Shown: piece after piece, positions 1 through 6,993 of the stretch | How the letters are laid out: each line of letters begins with the position of its first letter | Position numbering within the stretch: the stretch's first letter is position 1 | Assembly: GCA_964562155.1 (NCBI GenBank) | Contig: CAZLRU010000018.1 | Coordinates: 1 to 27,365, forward strand | Reading direction: 5' to 3' | DNA from: JAGOUY01 sp964562155 | GTDB taxonomy: Bacteria > Patescibacteriota > Patescibacteriia > 2-12-FULL-60-25 | Length of the DNA: 27,365 nt | The notes under the pieces: model-generated | Databases searched by the model: none | Told to the model about the DNA's origin: nothing | Seen by the model: only the letters and a program-made list of their open reading frames with translations | Translations under genes and position numbers: made by a program

Positions 1-55
1 TTACGGGTATACTGGATTTCGAGTCCAGCTCATTCGACCACTCTGACACCTCTCC
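1..55 (-). tRNA. tRNA-Ser (CGA), 3' part cut by window edge
   Basis: Read on the minus strand, the segment starting at 55 begins GGAGAGGTG, has a D-arm-like AGAGTGGTCGAATG, and then an anticodon stem-loop CTGGA-CTCGAAA-TCCAG with anticodon CGA. This matches the 5' half of bacterial class II tRNA-Ser, which reads UCG codons. The long variable arm, T arm and 3' acceptor strand lie beyond base 1. The gene sits just downstream of the 94-930 gene on the same strand and could share its transcript. Confidence 0.9.
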
Positions 56-93
56 GTATAGTTTCGCTGCGCTTCTCTCCAACGCGCCTCATC

Positions 94-930
94 CTATCTT
101 TGAGCGAGCGTTGGGTCAAGCGTCTGGGGTTCGTCGGTCAAGGTCTCTGGCTCTGGTATTACTTCCGCTTCACCCGGATTCATCGATAGATAAGATGAGT
201 CCAAAACCGCAACATGTTGCCCCTCCGGGACAATGATTGGCATATAATGCATGTCCCCAGTATCGATATCACGAAACAAGTCTGATAAGCAGATAGCAAG
301 ATCCCGTGTTCCTGCCTCATGTCCGAGCTCTGTCACACGGGAACCCATCAAACGCAATACTTCGTCGTAAGCCGCGCGCACAGCAGGTGTTTCTTGATCG
401 AGGTCAGCAGCAGAGAATCGCGATTCAATATAGGCCATCATGTCATCATGAAGATCACCAGCGATCTCTTCCACGGTTCCGCCTTCTCGACTTGTGCCAA
501 AATTCGGCGCTTCCGGATGATAGAATGCCTCAACGGCCTCACGGGCTATCCGTTGTCCTTGTTGCTCCGCGGTTTCCGAAGGAGATTCTGTAGCCGATGA
601 ATCAAGGGTTGTTGTAGCCGCCGATGCGCCTTGGGCAGATTCTGCAGATGTACGAGTAAAAGAAGTACCGTACTGAGAAATTTGTGCGCGTACCCGGTCA
701 GCCGCCGCCGCTTCATTGGATAAAAGAGAAGCGGTGGTGCGTTCAAAAGAAGTAGCAGAGGCATCCCGTCCACTCTCTGTGGGTGAGAGGGCCAACCCGG
801 CTATGACGGCAAGCTTTGAGAGGGTCGACGGTTTTTCTCGTCGAGGATGTTCAGAGGGCATAGAGATACTACACTGTAACTCACTCCCGTTGATCTGACT
901 ATCACGACGCAATAGACGAAAAAAGCTCAT
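94..930 (-). CDS. Hypothetical protein, Ser/Thr/Ala-rich N-terminal half
   Basis: Open frame of 278 aa that I do not recognise. Residues 1-120 are rich in Ser, Thr and Ala and look disordered, with only a weak hydrophobic patch (LAVIAGLAL) near residue 40. Residues 120-245 look folded and helical (for example DLHDDMMAYIESRF and AAYDEVLRLMGSRVTELG). The tail is acidic and Pro-rich. There is no clear signal peptide or membrane segment. The start is the ATG at 930, with only a weak ribosome binding site (TTAGGT). It diverges from the gene at 951 with 20 bp between them. An inverted repeat CCAACGC/GCGTTGG (79-85 and 108-114) spans the stop codon but has no T-run, so it is not a convincing terminator. 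Coding status is likely; function unknown. Confidence 0.6.
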   Translation of the reverse strand: MSFFRLLRRDSQINGSELQCSISMPSEHPRREKPSTLSKLAVIAGLALSPTESGRDASATSFERTTASLLSNEAAAADRVRAQISQYGTSFTRTSAESAQGASAATTTLDSSATESPSETAEQQGQRIAREAVEAFYHPEAPNFGTSREGGTVEEIAGDLHDDMMAYIESRFSAADLDQETPAVRAAYDEVLRLMGSRVTELGHEAGTRDLAICLSDLFRDIDTGDMHYMPIIVPEGQHVAVLDSSYLSMNPGEAEVIPEPETLTDEPQTLDPTLAQR

Positions 931-950
931 CTTGCTAACCTAATCACCAT

Positions 951-1169
951 ATGAAAATAAACGTACCTAAGGTGCACGCCGTTATTACGGTGGTGGCCGC
1001 CGTGTCTATCGCCCTCACATTTATCCTTCAGATCGTGAATATCGCCTTTGCGATGGTTATGACGCCCGACTTCATGATTGGAACGGCTTCCGTCACACTC
1101 ACGATGTTGGCGGTAACCAGTACCACGATTAGTTTTTTGATCAGTCTGTACCGCATGGCGAACAAATAA
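951..1169 (+). CDS. Small two-helix membrane protein
   Basis: A 72 aa protein with two clear hydrophobic segments: roughly residues 8-35 (VITVVAAVSIALTFILQIVN onward) and 43-68 (MIGTASVTLTMLAVTSTTIS onward). The tail is short and basic (YRMANK). This is the layout of a small integral membrane protein with both ends on the same side. No family is recognised. There is no strong ribosome binding site before the ATG. It lies just upstream of the Fe-S operon promoter, whose -35 element begins two bases after its stop codon. An unrelated membrane peptide is as likely as any link to Fe-S assembly. Confidence 0.6.
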   Translation: MKINVPKVHAVITVVAAVSIALTFILQIVNIAFAMVMTPDFMIGTASVTLTMLAVTSTTISFLISLYRMANK

Positions 1170-1171
1170 GC

Positions 1172-1200
1172 TTGACGGTTTCCCGTATAAGGCATAAAAC
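1172..1200 (+). promoter_or_regulatory. Sigma70-type promoter of the Fe-S operon
   Basis: TTGACG (1172-1177), a 17-bp spacer and TAAAAC (1195-1200) form a plausible -35/-10 pair. Transcription would start near 1207, about 14 nt before the regulator's ATG. The -10 element lies inside the left arm of the palindrome at 1193-1223. Confidence 0.6.
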
Positions 1201-1223
1201 CAGGTTACTAACCTGGTTTTATG
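1193..1223. promoter_or_regulatory. Perfect 14-bp inverted repeat, probable autoregulatory operator
   Basis: The left arm CATAAAACCAGGTT (1193-1206), a 3-nt spacer ACT and the right arm AACCTGGTTTTATG (1210-1223) are perfect complements. The last three bases of the right arm are the start codon of the Rrf2-type regulator. The palindrome covers the proposed -10 and the transcription start. Dimeric Rrf2 proteins bind such dyads, so autorepression is the natural reading. In RNA it could also fold into a hairpin hiding the start codon. It is less likely to be a terminator because there is no T-run. Confidence 0.6.
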
Positions 1224-1616
1224 TTTGAAGTTTCTGAACGTGCTCACGCTGGGCTTCAGCTCATGGCCGCTCTCGCCGTTAAGCAAGATGAGAGAGTGAG
1301 TTTGAAATCTCTCGCGGAAGAGATCGGTATCTCCGGAGCCTACCTGGAAGAGGTCGCCGCGACGCTCCGTAAAGCCAACCTTATCGAAGGTCGCCAGGGC
1401 CCAGGTGGGGGATATCGCCTCATCCATCATCCAGAAGAAATCACCCTGGAACAAATATCGACCGCTCTTGAGGGCAAGGTCGCTCTGGTCGAATGTCAAA
1501 GTTCCTCCCTCCACTGTCCTCATGAACGCACCTGTCGCACCAAATCAATCTGGAGCCGCCTCCAGCGCAACATCCAAACACAGCTCCAATCTATAACCCT
1601 ACAAGACGTTCTCTAG
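1221..1616 (+). CDS. Rrf2/IscR-family transcriptional regulator
   Basis: A 131 aa protein with the Rrf2 winged helix-turn-helix: the helix 'SLKSLAEEIGISGAYLEEVA' at about residues 27-46, followed by the family signature LRKANLIEGRQGPGGGYRL (wing). Three cysteines at positions 92, 99 and 105 sit where IscR carries the ligands of its [2Fe-2S] cluster (C92, C98, C104), so cluster sensing is likely. The spacing is one residue longer than in IscR. It is the first gene of an Fe-S assembly operon, as IscR is, with a palindrome over its promoter and start codon. It would act as a DNA-bound dimer that lowers operon expression when Fe-S supply is sufficient. Family assignment is firm; cluster binding and target are inferred. 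Its start codon is built into the operator palindrome. Confidence 0.93.
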   Translation: MFEVSERAHAGLQLMAALAVKQDERVSLKSLAEEIGISGAYLEEVAATLRKANLIEGRQGPGGGYRLIHHPEEITLEQISTALEGKVALVECQSSSLHCPHERTCRTKSIWSRLQRNIQTQLQSITLQDVL

Positions 1617-1650
1617 TTCCTCCTCTTGCGTCGCCCGCACAGCCACCTCT

Positions 1651-2874
1651 ATGATCCCTCTTCCAAAAAAATTAATCTATCTCGATCACGCCGCCACCAC
1701 CCCACTGGACCCGCGTGTGCTTGAAGCGATGCAGCCGTACTTCATGGAAGATTTTGGGAACCCTTCTTCATTTCATACGATGGGCGTACGCGCCAAAGAA
1801 GCGGTTACTAGTGCTCGTAAATCCATGGCGAGCATTATCGGCGCTCACGACGATGAAATGCTTTTTACCTCCGGCGGCACCGAATCAAATGCCCTTGCTC
1901 TCTCGGGCGTGATCAATGCTCACCGCGCCTCCGTCAAAGAAGGTCTTCCGCATGTCATCACAACCTCCATCGAGCATCATTCGGTGCTCGAGCCCTTGTT
2001 GCATTGGCAAAAAATAAAACAAATCGATCTCACCATCCTCCCTGTCGATCGCGAGGGTCGGGTCTCTGTGAGTGATCTCGAGGCCGCACTCACGCCAAAC
2101 ACCATTCTGATTTCCATCATGATGGCCAACAACGAAATCGGCACCATTCAACCCATCGCCGATCTCGGTCGTGCTCTGCTCGCGTGGCGCAAAGAGCAAA
2201 AAACCTTTTACCCCTTCTTTCATTCTGACGCGTGCCAAGCCGCCGGTGCTCTGGAGCTAAACGTCGACAAGCTCCACGTGGATCTACTGACGTTCAACGG
2301 CTCAAAAATGTATGGCCCTAAAGGCGTAGGGTTGTTGTACTTGCGTCGCGGCACCAAAATAGAACCGCTCATACGAGGTGGGGGGCAGGAGCGTAACCTT
2401 CGCTCCGGCACAGAAAACGTTCCCGGCATCATCGGCTTTGCAAAAGCCTTTGAGCTTGCAAGCGGTGGACGTGAACAAGAAGGTGCGCGACTAATAACGC
2501 TCCGTGATCATCTCGCTGAGGGCCTCCTCAAAATTCCGAAGGCGCGTCTTAATGGTCATCCAACCGAACGCCTTCCCAACAGCGTCAACGTTTCATTCCT
2601 GGATATCGAAGGTGAAGCTGCTGTTCTCTACCTGGACGCCGAAGGCATCATGGCTTCCACCGGTTCCGCCTGTGCTTCCGCATCACTCGACCCTTCCCAT
2701 GTGATCCTCGCGACGGGCCTCTCGTATGAAGCTGCTCATGGCTCCATCCGTTTCACGCTTGGCCGTACAACCACAAAAGAACAGCTCGATCACGTTATCA
2801 GCGTCATGCCTGGTATTATCGAGCGTCTACGAAAGATGAGCCCCGTGAATTTAGATATGAAATATTTTGGCTAA
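1651..2874 (+). CDS. iscS: Cysteine desulfurase (IscS/NifS class)
   Basis: A 407 aa class V aminotransferase-fold enzyme, full length for IscS/NifS. It removes sulfur from L-cysteine through a persulfide for Fe-S clusters and other thio-cofactors. Visible features are the N-terminal YLDHAATTPLDPRV, the PLP-phosphate loop SGGTESN (74-80), the pyridine-stacking His109 in IEHHSV, Asp193 in HSDACQ, the Schiff-base Lys219 in NGSKMYGPKG, and the persulfide Cys341 in STGSACASASLDPSHV. The motif around Lys219 reads N-G-S-K where most homologues have S-G-H-K, so the adjacent His is a Ser. The short Cys loop fits group I enzymes. It starts 34 bp after the regulator and its stop is 2 bp from the scaffold gene, so the two are co-transcribed and probably translationally coupled. 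It acts in the cytoplasm with the IscU-like partner. Confidence 0.96.
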   Translation: MIPLPKKLIYLDHAATTPLDPRVLEAMQPYFMEDFGNPSSFHTMGVRAKEAVTSARKSMASIIGAHDDEMLFTSGGTESNALALSGVINAHRASVKEGLPHVITTSIEHHSVLEPLLHWQKIKQIDLTILPVDREGRVSVSDLEAALTPNTILISIMMANNEIGTIQPIADLGRALLAWRKEQKTFYPFFHSDACQAAGALELNVDKLHVDLLTFNGSKMYGPKGVGLLYLRRGTKIEPLIRGGGQERNLRSGTENVPGIIGFAKAFELASGGREQEGARLITLRDHLAEGLLKIPKARLNGHPTERLPNSVNVSFLDIEGEAAVLYLDAEGIMASTGSACASASLDPSHVILATGLSYEAAHGSIRFTLGRTTTKEQLDHVISVMPGIIERLRKMSPVNLDMKYFG

Positions 2875-2876
2875 CT

Positions 2877-3581
2877 ATGTCCTCTTCTCCTCAACAGCCC
2901 ACCGTTGTCGCTCCCAACACGACCGCCACCAAAGGCGATATTGTGGGCGCGGGCAACGTGACCGGCCAAGGCTGGTTCTATACGGACACCGTTAAAGATC
3001 ACTTCTTTCATCCCAAGAATTTTCTTGAAGATGGCCGTGAAGAAGAATACAAAGATGCGGCCATGGGGATGGTGGGTTCACCTGCATGTGGTGACGCCAT
3101 GAAGATTTGGATTCGTGTCGATCCCACAACGAATTGCATCACTGATCTAAAATGGAAAACCTTTGGCTGCGCATCCGCCATCGCCTCAACCTCAATGATG
3201 TCCACGATCGTGACGGAAAACGGGGGACTCACTCTTGAAGAAGCTCGCAAACTCCGACCTCAAGATATCATGACGCGCTTGGGCGGCCTTCCCGCTCGCA
3301 AAGTCCATTGTTCTGTTCTAGGCGATAAAGCGCTCCGCGCGGCCATCAACGACTGGTATCGCCGCAATGGGATGGTCGATAAGATCGAAGTCGAGCAAGG
3401 AAGAATCATCGATCCTGAAACCAAAGTCACCGACCACGATATCGAAGAAGCTGTCCTTGAAGGCGCCGACACCGTGGAAAAACTTCAGGCGAAACTCAAA
3501 GTTGGTATCGGTAACCCCGCCTGCCTCCCCGAAGTCGAACAACTTCTGCGTTTTTACAAGGACAAGTACTTTGGGGGCTAG
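2877..3581 (+). CDS. iscU: IscU/NifU-type Fe-S scaffold with degenerate BFD-like C-terminal domain
   Basis: A 234 aa protein. Residues about 34-170 are an IscU/NifU N-terminal scaffold with the three cluster-ligand cysteines C71 (GSPACGD), C98 (KTFGCAS) and C145 (KVHCSVLG), and the conserved Asp73. It assembles clusters from IscS-derived sulfur. Residues 1-33 are a Ser/Thr/Pro-rich extension not usual in IscU. After residue 180, the segment TKVTDHDIEEAVLEGADTVE and the following KLKVGIGNPACLPEVEQLL resemble the BFD-like [2Fe-2S] domain of nitrogenase-type NifU. Only one (C216) of the four expected cysteines remains, so this domain probably no longer binds a cluster. The start ATG lies 2 bp after the iscS stop, suggesting coupling. 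The C-terminal assignment rests on pattern similarity and is less certain than the scaffold domain. Confidence 0.92.
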   Translation: MSSSPQQPTVVAPNTTATKGDIVGAGNVTGQGWFYTDTVKDHFFHPKNFLEDGREEEYKDAAMGMVGSPACGDAMKIWIRVDPTTNCITDLKWKTFGCASAIASTSMMSTIVTENGGLTLEEARKLRPQDIMTRLGGLPARKVHCSVLGDKALRAAINDWYRRNGMVDKIEVEQGRIIDPETKVTDHDIEEAVLEGADTVEKLQAKLKVGIGNPACLPEVEQLLRFYKDKYFGG

Positions 3582-3630
3582 CCCACTTGTCAGATCGGTC
3601 CACTTTCCGCTATCTTCTCTCCATCTTCTT

Positions 3631-3858
3631 ATGGACCCAAAATCTTTGATCGAATCTGCTCTCGTTGACGTGGAACCTATGCTCCGAGCCGCTGGTCGTA
3701 GTGTGGCCGTCAAAGAAGCTAGCGACACCCACTGCGTGGTCGAGCTCAAAGGCTTCTGTGGCGATTGCGCCTGTTCCGGCTCCTACATGGAAGGTATCCA
3801 AGACCTGGTGCGAGAAAAAATTCCTAGTATAAAAAACATCGAGTTCGTCCAATCGTAA
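3631..3858 (+). CDS. NifU C-terminal-type Fe-S carrier (Nfu-like)
   Basis: A 75 aa protein equal to a single Nfu domain: an N-terminal helix MDPKSLIESALVDVEPML, then a beta strand pattern (VAVKEASDTHCVVELKGF) and the CxxC motif C43-G-D-C46. The tail IQDLVREKIPSIKNIEFV is typical of the family. A third cysteine (C48) follows directly. Such proteins bridge a [4Fe-4S] cluster between two subunits and pass it to target proteins. The same frame is open further upstream into the scaffold gene, but ATG 3631 gives the exact domain boundary and lies 49 bp after the scaffold stop. The next gene starts 2 bp after this stop. Position between scaffold and ferredoxin supports a role as a late carrier. Confidence 0.88.
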   Translation: MDPKSLIESALVDVEPMLRAAGRSVAVKEASDTHCVVELKGFCGDCACSGSYMEGIQDLVREKIPSIKNIEFVQS

Positions 3859-3860
3859 CT

Positions 3861-4085
3861 ATGCCCCTCAAAATATCTAAAGTCGTCGTTGATCGCGATC
3901 TTTGCATCGGTGCTGCACCGTGTGTGACGGTCGCTCCCGGCGTCTTCCAGCTCGACGAAGAAAATAAAGCCTACATCGTCGATCAAAACGCCGCCGATGG
4001 CGACACAATTCTTCTCGCCGCCCAATCCTGCCCGGTCCAGGCGATTATCGTCTACGACGAAGACGGCAAGCAGATCTACCCGTAA
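3861..4085 (+). CDS. Small three-cysteine ferredoxin
   Basis: A 74 aa ferredoxin of the single-cluster Fer4_13/Fer4_15-like type, with DRDLCIGAAPCVTVAPGVF near the N-terminus and SCPVQAI near the C-terminus. Only three cysteines are present: C15, C21 and C57. The second cysteine of the usual CxxCxxC pattern is replaced by Ala18 (C-I-G-A-A-P-C). This suggests a [3Fe-4S] cluster, or a [4Fe-4S] cluster with an outside ligand, as in several P450-partner ferredoxins. It is the last gene of the Fe-S operon, 2 bp after the carrier gene, and probably donates electrons for cluster assembly. A good hairpin terminator follows its stop. Confidence 0.88.
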   Translation: MPLKISKVVVDRDLCIGAAPCVTVAPGVFQLDEENKAYIVDQNAADGDTILLAAQSCPVQAIIVYDEDGKQIYP

Positions 4086-4098
4086 GAAAAAAAATCAA

Positions 4099-4131
4099 GA
4101 AAATCCCGGAGCAATACCGGGGTTTTTCTTT
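4099..4131 (+). terminator. Rho-independent terminator of the Fe-S operon
   Basis: AAATCCCGG, a 7-nt loop AGCAATA, then CCGGGGTTT and a T-rich tract (TTTTTCTTTT). It starts about 14 bp after the ferredoxin stop codon and closes the operon. Confidence 0.85.
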
Positions 4132-4150
4132 TAAAGGAGTCAAAGAGAGT

Positions 4151-4178
4151 TTGCCTGTCTCTGAACTCGTGATAAAGT
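4151..4178 (+). promoter_or_regulatory. Probable promoter of the 417 aa membrane protein gene
   Basis: TTGCCT (4151-4156), a 16-bp spacer and TAAAGT (4173-4178). The predicted start near 4185 leaves a leader of about 50 nt with an AGGAG ribosome binding site (4219-4223). The same -10 hexamer occurs in the promoter at 26907. Confidence 0.45.
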
Positions 4179-4233
4179 CTCCGGACGCTGCAAAAAACAG
4201 CTAGGTAAGAAAAAGCACAGGAGCAATGGTGTC

Positions 4234-5487
4234 ATGAGTATGGGGATGTGGGTTCGTCTGTTCGTGATCGTGTCCAGTTTGTTTCTCTTCGGTCGCGAAG
4301 CGAGCGCGCAAGCGCCCGCCCTCGTCGCCACTTACGTGAGCGTCCACACGGCGCCCGACGAATCATTCATTACCCTTCTGCGTCGAGCGAATCACTCAGA
4401 CGTTCCGATTCCTTCGGATCAGCGAGTCTCGCTGGCCGTCGCCCTCCGCGCTTTCGACACCATGTCTGTATCGGCGCCCGTGCGGGTGCACCCGCTGGCA
4501 CTGCTCTGTGCAAATGCCGGTCGTGATGGAGCCTTTCGCCTCCGTTACCGTCTGCATCACCGCGCCTACCGCATCTCCCTGCCGATGTGTCGAGGGAATA
4601 TGGAGGAGTGGCTCAGCCTGTCTCCGAGTGCCGCCATGGACAGGCTCCGGAGCCTCCTTCCGGAAGGAGCGAGTTTGGCACGAGTATGGATCAGTATCCG
4701 TGATCGACGAGCGGTAAATATCCCTGCGCAGACGACACCCTCCTCCCCACGGACTCCAGAGAGCGAAGATGCCAGCATCACCTCGCCGGAGCAAAAACCT
4801 CAACCCGTTCTCGAGAGCGTTCACCCCAGAGTAAGCGCGCACGCTTCTCTCAGAACGAGAGTTCAGGTCATCTGCTCTTCTGTAGCCTTCGCGCTCATGC
4901 ATGAGCGCAGGAGGGAGCTCGCAATCTTCCTATTCATGCTCGGCTTTATGCTGCTGAGCAATGTCGTAAGTTTCTTCATGGGGGAAAGGCACGGCTCTCA
5001 AAAAGAGCGTCAGCGTCATACCCAATCTCAACCGATCCCCGAGACGGAACCCATCTGGGAAGAGGTGGACACGAGTGATCTCGAGTCATCACCAGTGGCA
5101 TTGATGCCCTACCGTCAGCCCTCTCACACCTCCATCCTGAGAGGTGATACCCCTGATTATGGGGTGAGAATGCAGCCCTCAGTTCCAACAACTCCTACGC
5201 CACCTCCCTCATCTCGATACAGTGTTCGAGGATCCTCCTCACTGCAGGACTATGTCTTCACAGACTCTCTCTGCAACACCTCCGTTCTCGACACACTCGT
5301 CCGTAGATGGATCGACACCTACGCTCACAACCCTCACGTACACATCTCCGTTCGTACAGCGCTGCTTCAACTGCCGGCCGTGACGGGGAAAGCACCCCTC
5401 CTCTTCGCTCAAATCTGTCAGACGCTTAGCCTGGCTCTTCGCCACACACATAACCTCAAAGACCAACCGACCCCGACCAACATCTAA
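4234..5487 (+). CDS. Unrecognised secreted/single-pass membrane protein (417 aa)
   Basis: No family is recognised. The N-terminus is a signal peptide (residues 1-25, ending ASA before QAP). Residues 26-160 form a compact extracytoplasmic part with two cysteines (C92 and C119) that could pair. Residues 165-200 are a Pro/Ser/Glu-rich linker. A clear membrane span (ELAIFLFMLGFMLLSNVVSF, about 229-249) is followed by a basic stop-transfer stretch ERHGSQKERQR. The remaining 170 residues are a disordered Pro-rich segment and a helical end domain (residues 345-410). The gene is visibly richer in G and C than the Fe-S operon, is monocistronic and has an AGGAG ribosome binding site 10 nt before the ATG. 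Layout parallels the 718 and 939 aa proteins further on: signal, outer domain, span, inner helical part. Another ATG four codons in (4246) is possible. Confidence 0.7.
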   Translation: MSMGMWVRLFVIVSSLFLFGREASAQAPALVATYVSVHTAPDESFITLLRRANHSDVPIPSDQRVSLAVALRAFDTMSVSAPVRVHPLALLCANAGRDGAFRLRYRLHHRAYRISLPMCRGNMEEWLSLSPSAAMDRLRSLLPEGASLARVWISIRDRRAVNIPAQTTPSSPRTPESEDASITSPEQKPQPVLESVHPRVSAHASLRTRVQVICSSVAFALMHERRRELAIFLFMLGFMLLSNVVSFFMGERHGSQKERQRHTQSQPIPETEPIWEEVDTSDLESSPVALMPYRQPSHTSILRGDTPDYGVRMQPSVPTTPTPPPSSRYSVRGSSSLQDYVFTDSLCNTSVLDTLVRRWIDTYAHNPHVHISVRTALLQLPAVTGKAPLLFAQICQTLSLALRHTHNLKDQPTPTNI

Positions 5488-5533
5488 ACAACCCCCGCTC
5501 TTTCACTACTTAATGTAATACAAAACTCCTCCC

Positions 5534-5568
5534 AACCGGTCTCCCTCAAGAGCCGGTTATTGTTTTTT
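5534..5568 (+). terminator. Terminator after the 417 aa gene
   Basis: AACCGG (5534-5539) pairs with CCGGTT (5553-5558), followed by ATTG and a run of seven T. The stop codon of the convergent methyltransferase gene lies inside the right arm. Confidence 0.75.
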
Positions 5569-6786
5569 TAATACCACAATTCTGCGTTTCACCATTTGAT
5601 CCGCCCGCGCATATACAAGGTCTTTCTCCGCATCTGTCCAATCTCCTAATGGGTCAACGAGTTGGTATCCCGCTTCACGTACCTCACGACCCAGCTCAAC
5701 CGCTGCCCGCCCCTGTGGCGTTTGTAGTTCTGGCCAAACACCAATCACCACACCGTTCGTTGGCTGAATCTTCGCGAAGGCCATCAAGCTCTCCTCCCAC
5801 AGTTTTTTTATGTTTCGCGCACCTTCCTCTAGATAAGCGACCGGCTCATGTCCTCGTAGCGGGGTCCCTAAAAATCCTTCCGTCACGATCACCTCAACCG
5901 GTTCGTGAACGAAGCCATCAATCAAACGCGCATCATGCGGAAAGCAGTTAATCCGAGCGCGCTGCTCTTGTGAGATGAGATGTTTTTCCACCATCCAATC
6001 TAAATTCTTATTGGTATCGGCCACCTGCTTAGCATCAATATCCGATCCAATCAGCGTTGCGTGTTGCTCCATGAGGGCCGATTCCATCAATACTGTCCCA
6101 CTTCCGCAAAAGGGATCCAGAATCGTAAGAGGGGAGTCAGATGGTGGTTCCAGGGAAAGGTCTGTTGGTTTGCGTAAGAGTTTTGAAGTCCCAACTCCCA
6201 GATTTACCATCATGCGCGCAAGCTTCGGTGGCAGCATGCCGTTCTTTGAATCGCGCGCCGGCCGACCATAATCCCGCAAGCTCCAAGCGTCTGCATTTTG
6301 GACATGGCTTGTAAGGCACACGTGCGCGATTCCTCGTTCAACAGCAACCACAATGTCATACCCTTCGGTCGTTAATCCAAGCTTCGCAACCGCTGCTGGA
6401 CTCACATCCCCATCCTTATCCGCAAACCAACGAACAGAGCGTCCAAAGGTTTTCATGGCGCGCTTCAATTCAATGGGTAGCCGTTGCAATACACTCGTGG
6501 GAATCCCAATGACGGTGATGGCAAACGTGAGCTTCGACGTCCCTTCGCGCTCCGGCAAGGCGGCCACAATCTGCTCCGCGGTTAGTTCTTTCAAAGGACA
6601 CGCGAAGAGTTCATCGCCCAGTTTGATCGTCCCCGCCAGACGTTCCTGTAACCAACCTCCATCCCATTCATCTCGTTCAATCAAAGCCACGGACCCAACA
6701 ATCGTGGGTGCCCGCCCGCCTAAAACAGCCTTGGCTTCTGCTAAGGACAGCCAAGGATGGGATCCCAATAAAAGAAAATGACGCAT
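5557..6786 (-). CDS. TRM11-like (THUMP/UPF0020-type) RNA methyltransferase
   Basis: About 409 aa. The C-terminal half is a Rossmann-fold SAM-dependent methyltransferase of the Trm11/TrmG10/UPF0020 group. It shows the family signature DYGRPARDSKNGMLPPKLAR (about 174-193) and motif I LDPFCGSGTVLMESAL (225-240), with acidic motif II GSDID (249-253). Motif IV, usually D/N-P-P-Y, reads TEGFLG (304-309), so the catalytic loop is altered. The N-terminal 160 residues would be the RNA-binding (THUMP-like) part, though weakly conserved. Family members make m2G or similar marks in tRNA; the exact target here is unknown. ATG 6786 is preferred, with GTG 6792 two codons upstream as an alternative. It stands alone on the minus strand between two GC-rich units. 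Confidence 0.82.
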   Translation of the reverse strand: MRHFLLLGSHPWLSLAEAKAVLGGRAPTIVGSVALIERDEWDGGWLQERLAGTIKLGDELFACPLKELTAEQIVAALPEREGTSKLTFAITVIGIPTSVLQRLPIELKRAMKTFGRSVRWFADKDGDVSPAAVAKLGLTTEGYDIVVAVERGIAHVCLTSHVQNADAWSLRDYGRPARDSKNGMLPPKLARMMVNLGVGTSKLLRKPTDLSLEPPSDSPLTILDPFCGSGTVLMESALMEQHATLIGSDIDAKQVADTNKNLDWMVEKHLISQEQRARINCFPHDARLIDGFVHEPVEVIVTEGFLGTPLRGHEPVAYLEEGARNIKKLWEESLMAFAKIQPTNGVVIGVWPELQTPQGRAAVELGREVREAGYQLVDPLGDWTDAEKDLVYARADQMVKRRIVVLKKQ

Positions 6787-6836
6787 ATCCACCAGAGTAT
6801 AGAGTATTTAGTATTCAGTATAGGGAGAGGAATGGC

Positions 6837-6865
6837 TTGACCGAGCCTTCATTATTTGGTGTGAT
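6837..6865 (+). promoter_or_regulatory. Probable promoter of the 718 aa protein gene
   Basis: TTGACC (6837-6842), a 17-bp spacer and TGTGAT (6860-6865). A start near 6872 would leave a leader of about 120 nt carrying the palindrome and hairpins at 6904-6991. Confidence 0.45.
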
Positions 6866-6903
6866 CATTCGTACGCCCTATAAAGAACCATTTTTCGCTT
6901 AAC

Positions 6904-6921
6904 CCAGCATCATGATGCTGG
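6904..6921. promoter_or_regulatory. 18-bp perfect palindrome in the leader
   Basis: CCAGCATCATGATGCTGG is a perfect palindrome without spacer, between the proposed promoter and the coding start. A dimeric regulator site or a short leader hairpin are both possible. Confidence 0.5.
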
Positions 6922-6964
6922 TTGAGTACAAAGATGATTCTAGGTAGGACAGGATGTAAAAACT

Positions 6965-6991
6965 GGAGACAAGGTCTCCCGAGGAGTCGGG
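6965..6991 (+). promoter_or_regulatory. Two adjoining leader hairpins, the second presenting the Shine-Dalgarno
   Basis: GGAGAC-AAG-GTCTCC (6965-6979) is followed at once by CCCGA-GGAG-TCGGG (6978-6991). The GGAG ribosome binding site forms the loop of the second hairpin, 7 nt before ATG 6994. The two stems share bases 6978-6979. This fixes the start choice and suggests translation control. Confidence 0.5.
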
Positions 6992-6993
6992 TC

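Noticed and set aside
546..898. Minus-strand 75-codon frame and plus-strand 60-codon frame over the 94-930 gene
   Set aside because: Short shadow frames without ribosome binding sites inside a longer, better-composed frame.
3367..3630. Upstream extension of the Nfu-like frame to give 163 aa
   Set aside because: It overlaps the scaffold gene by more than 200 bp in another frame; ATG 3631 gives the exact Nfu domain.
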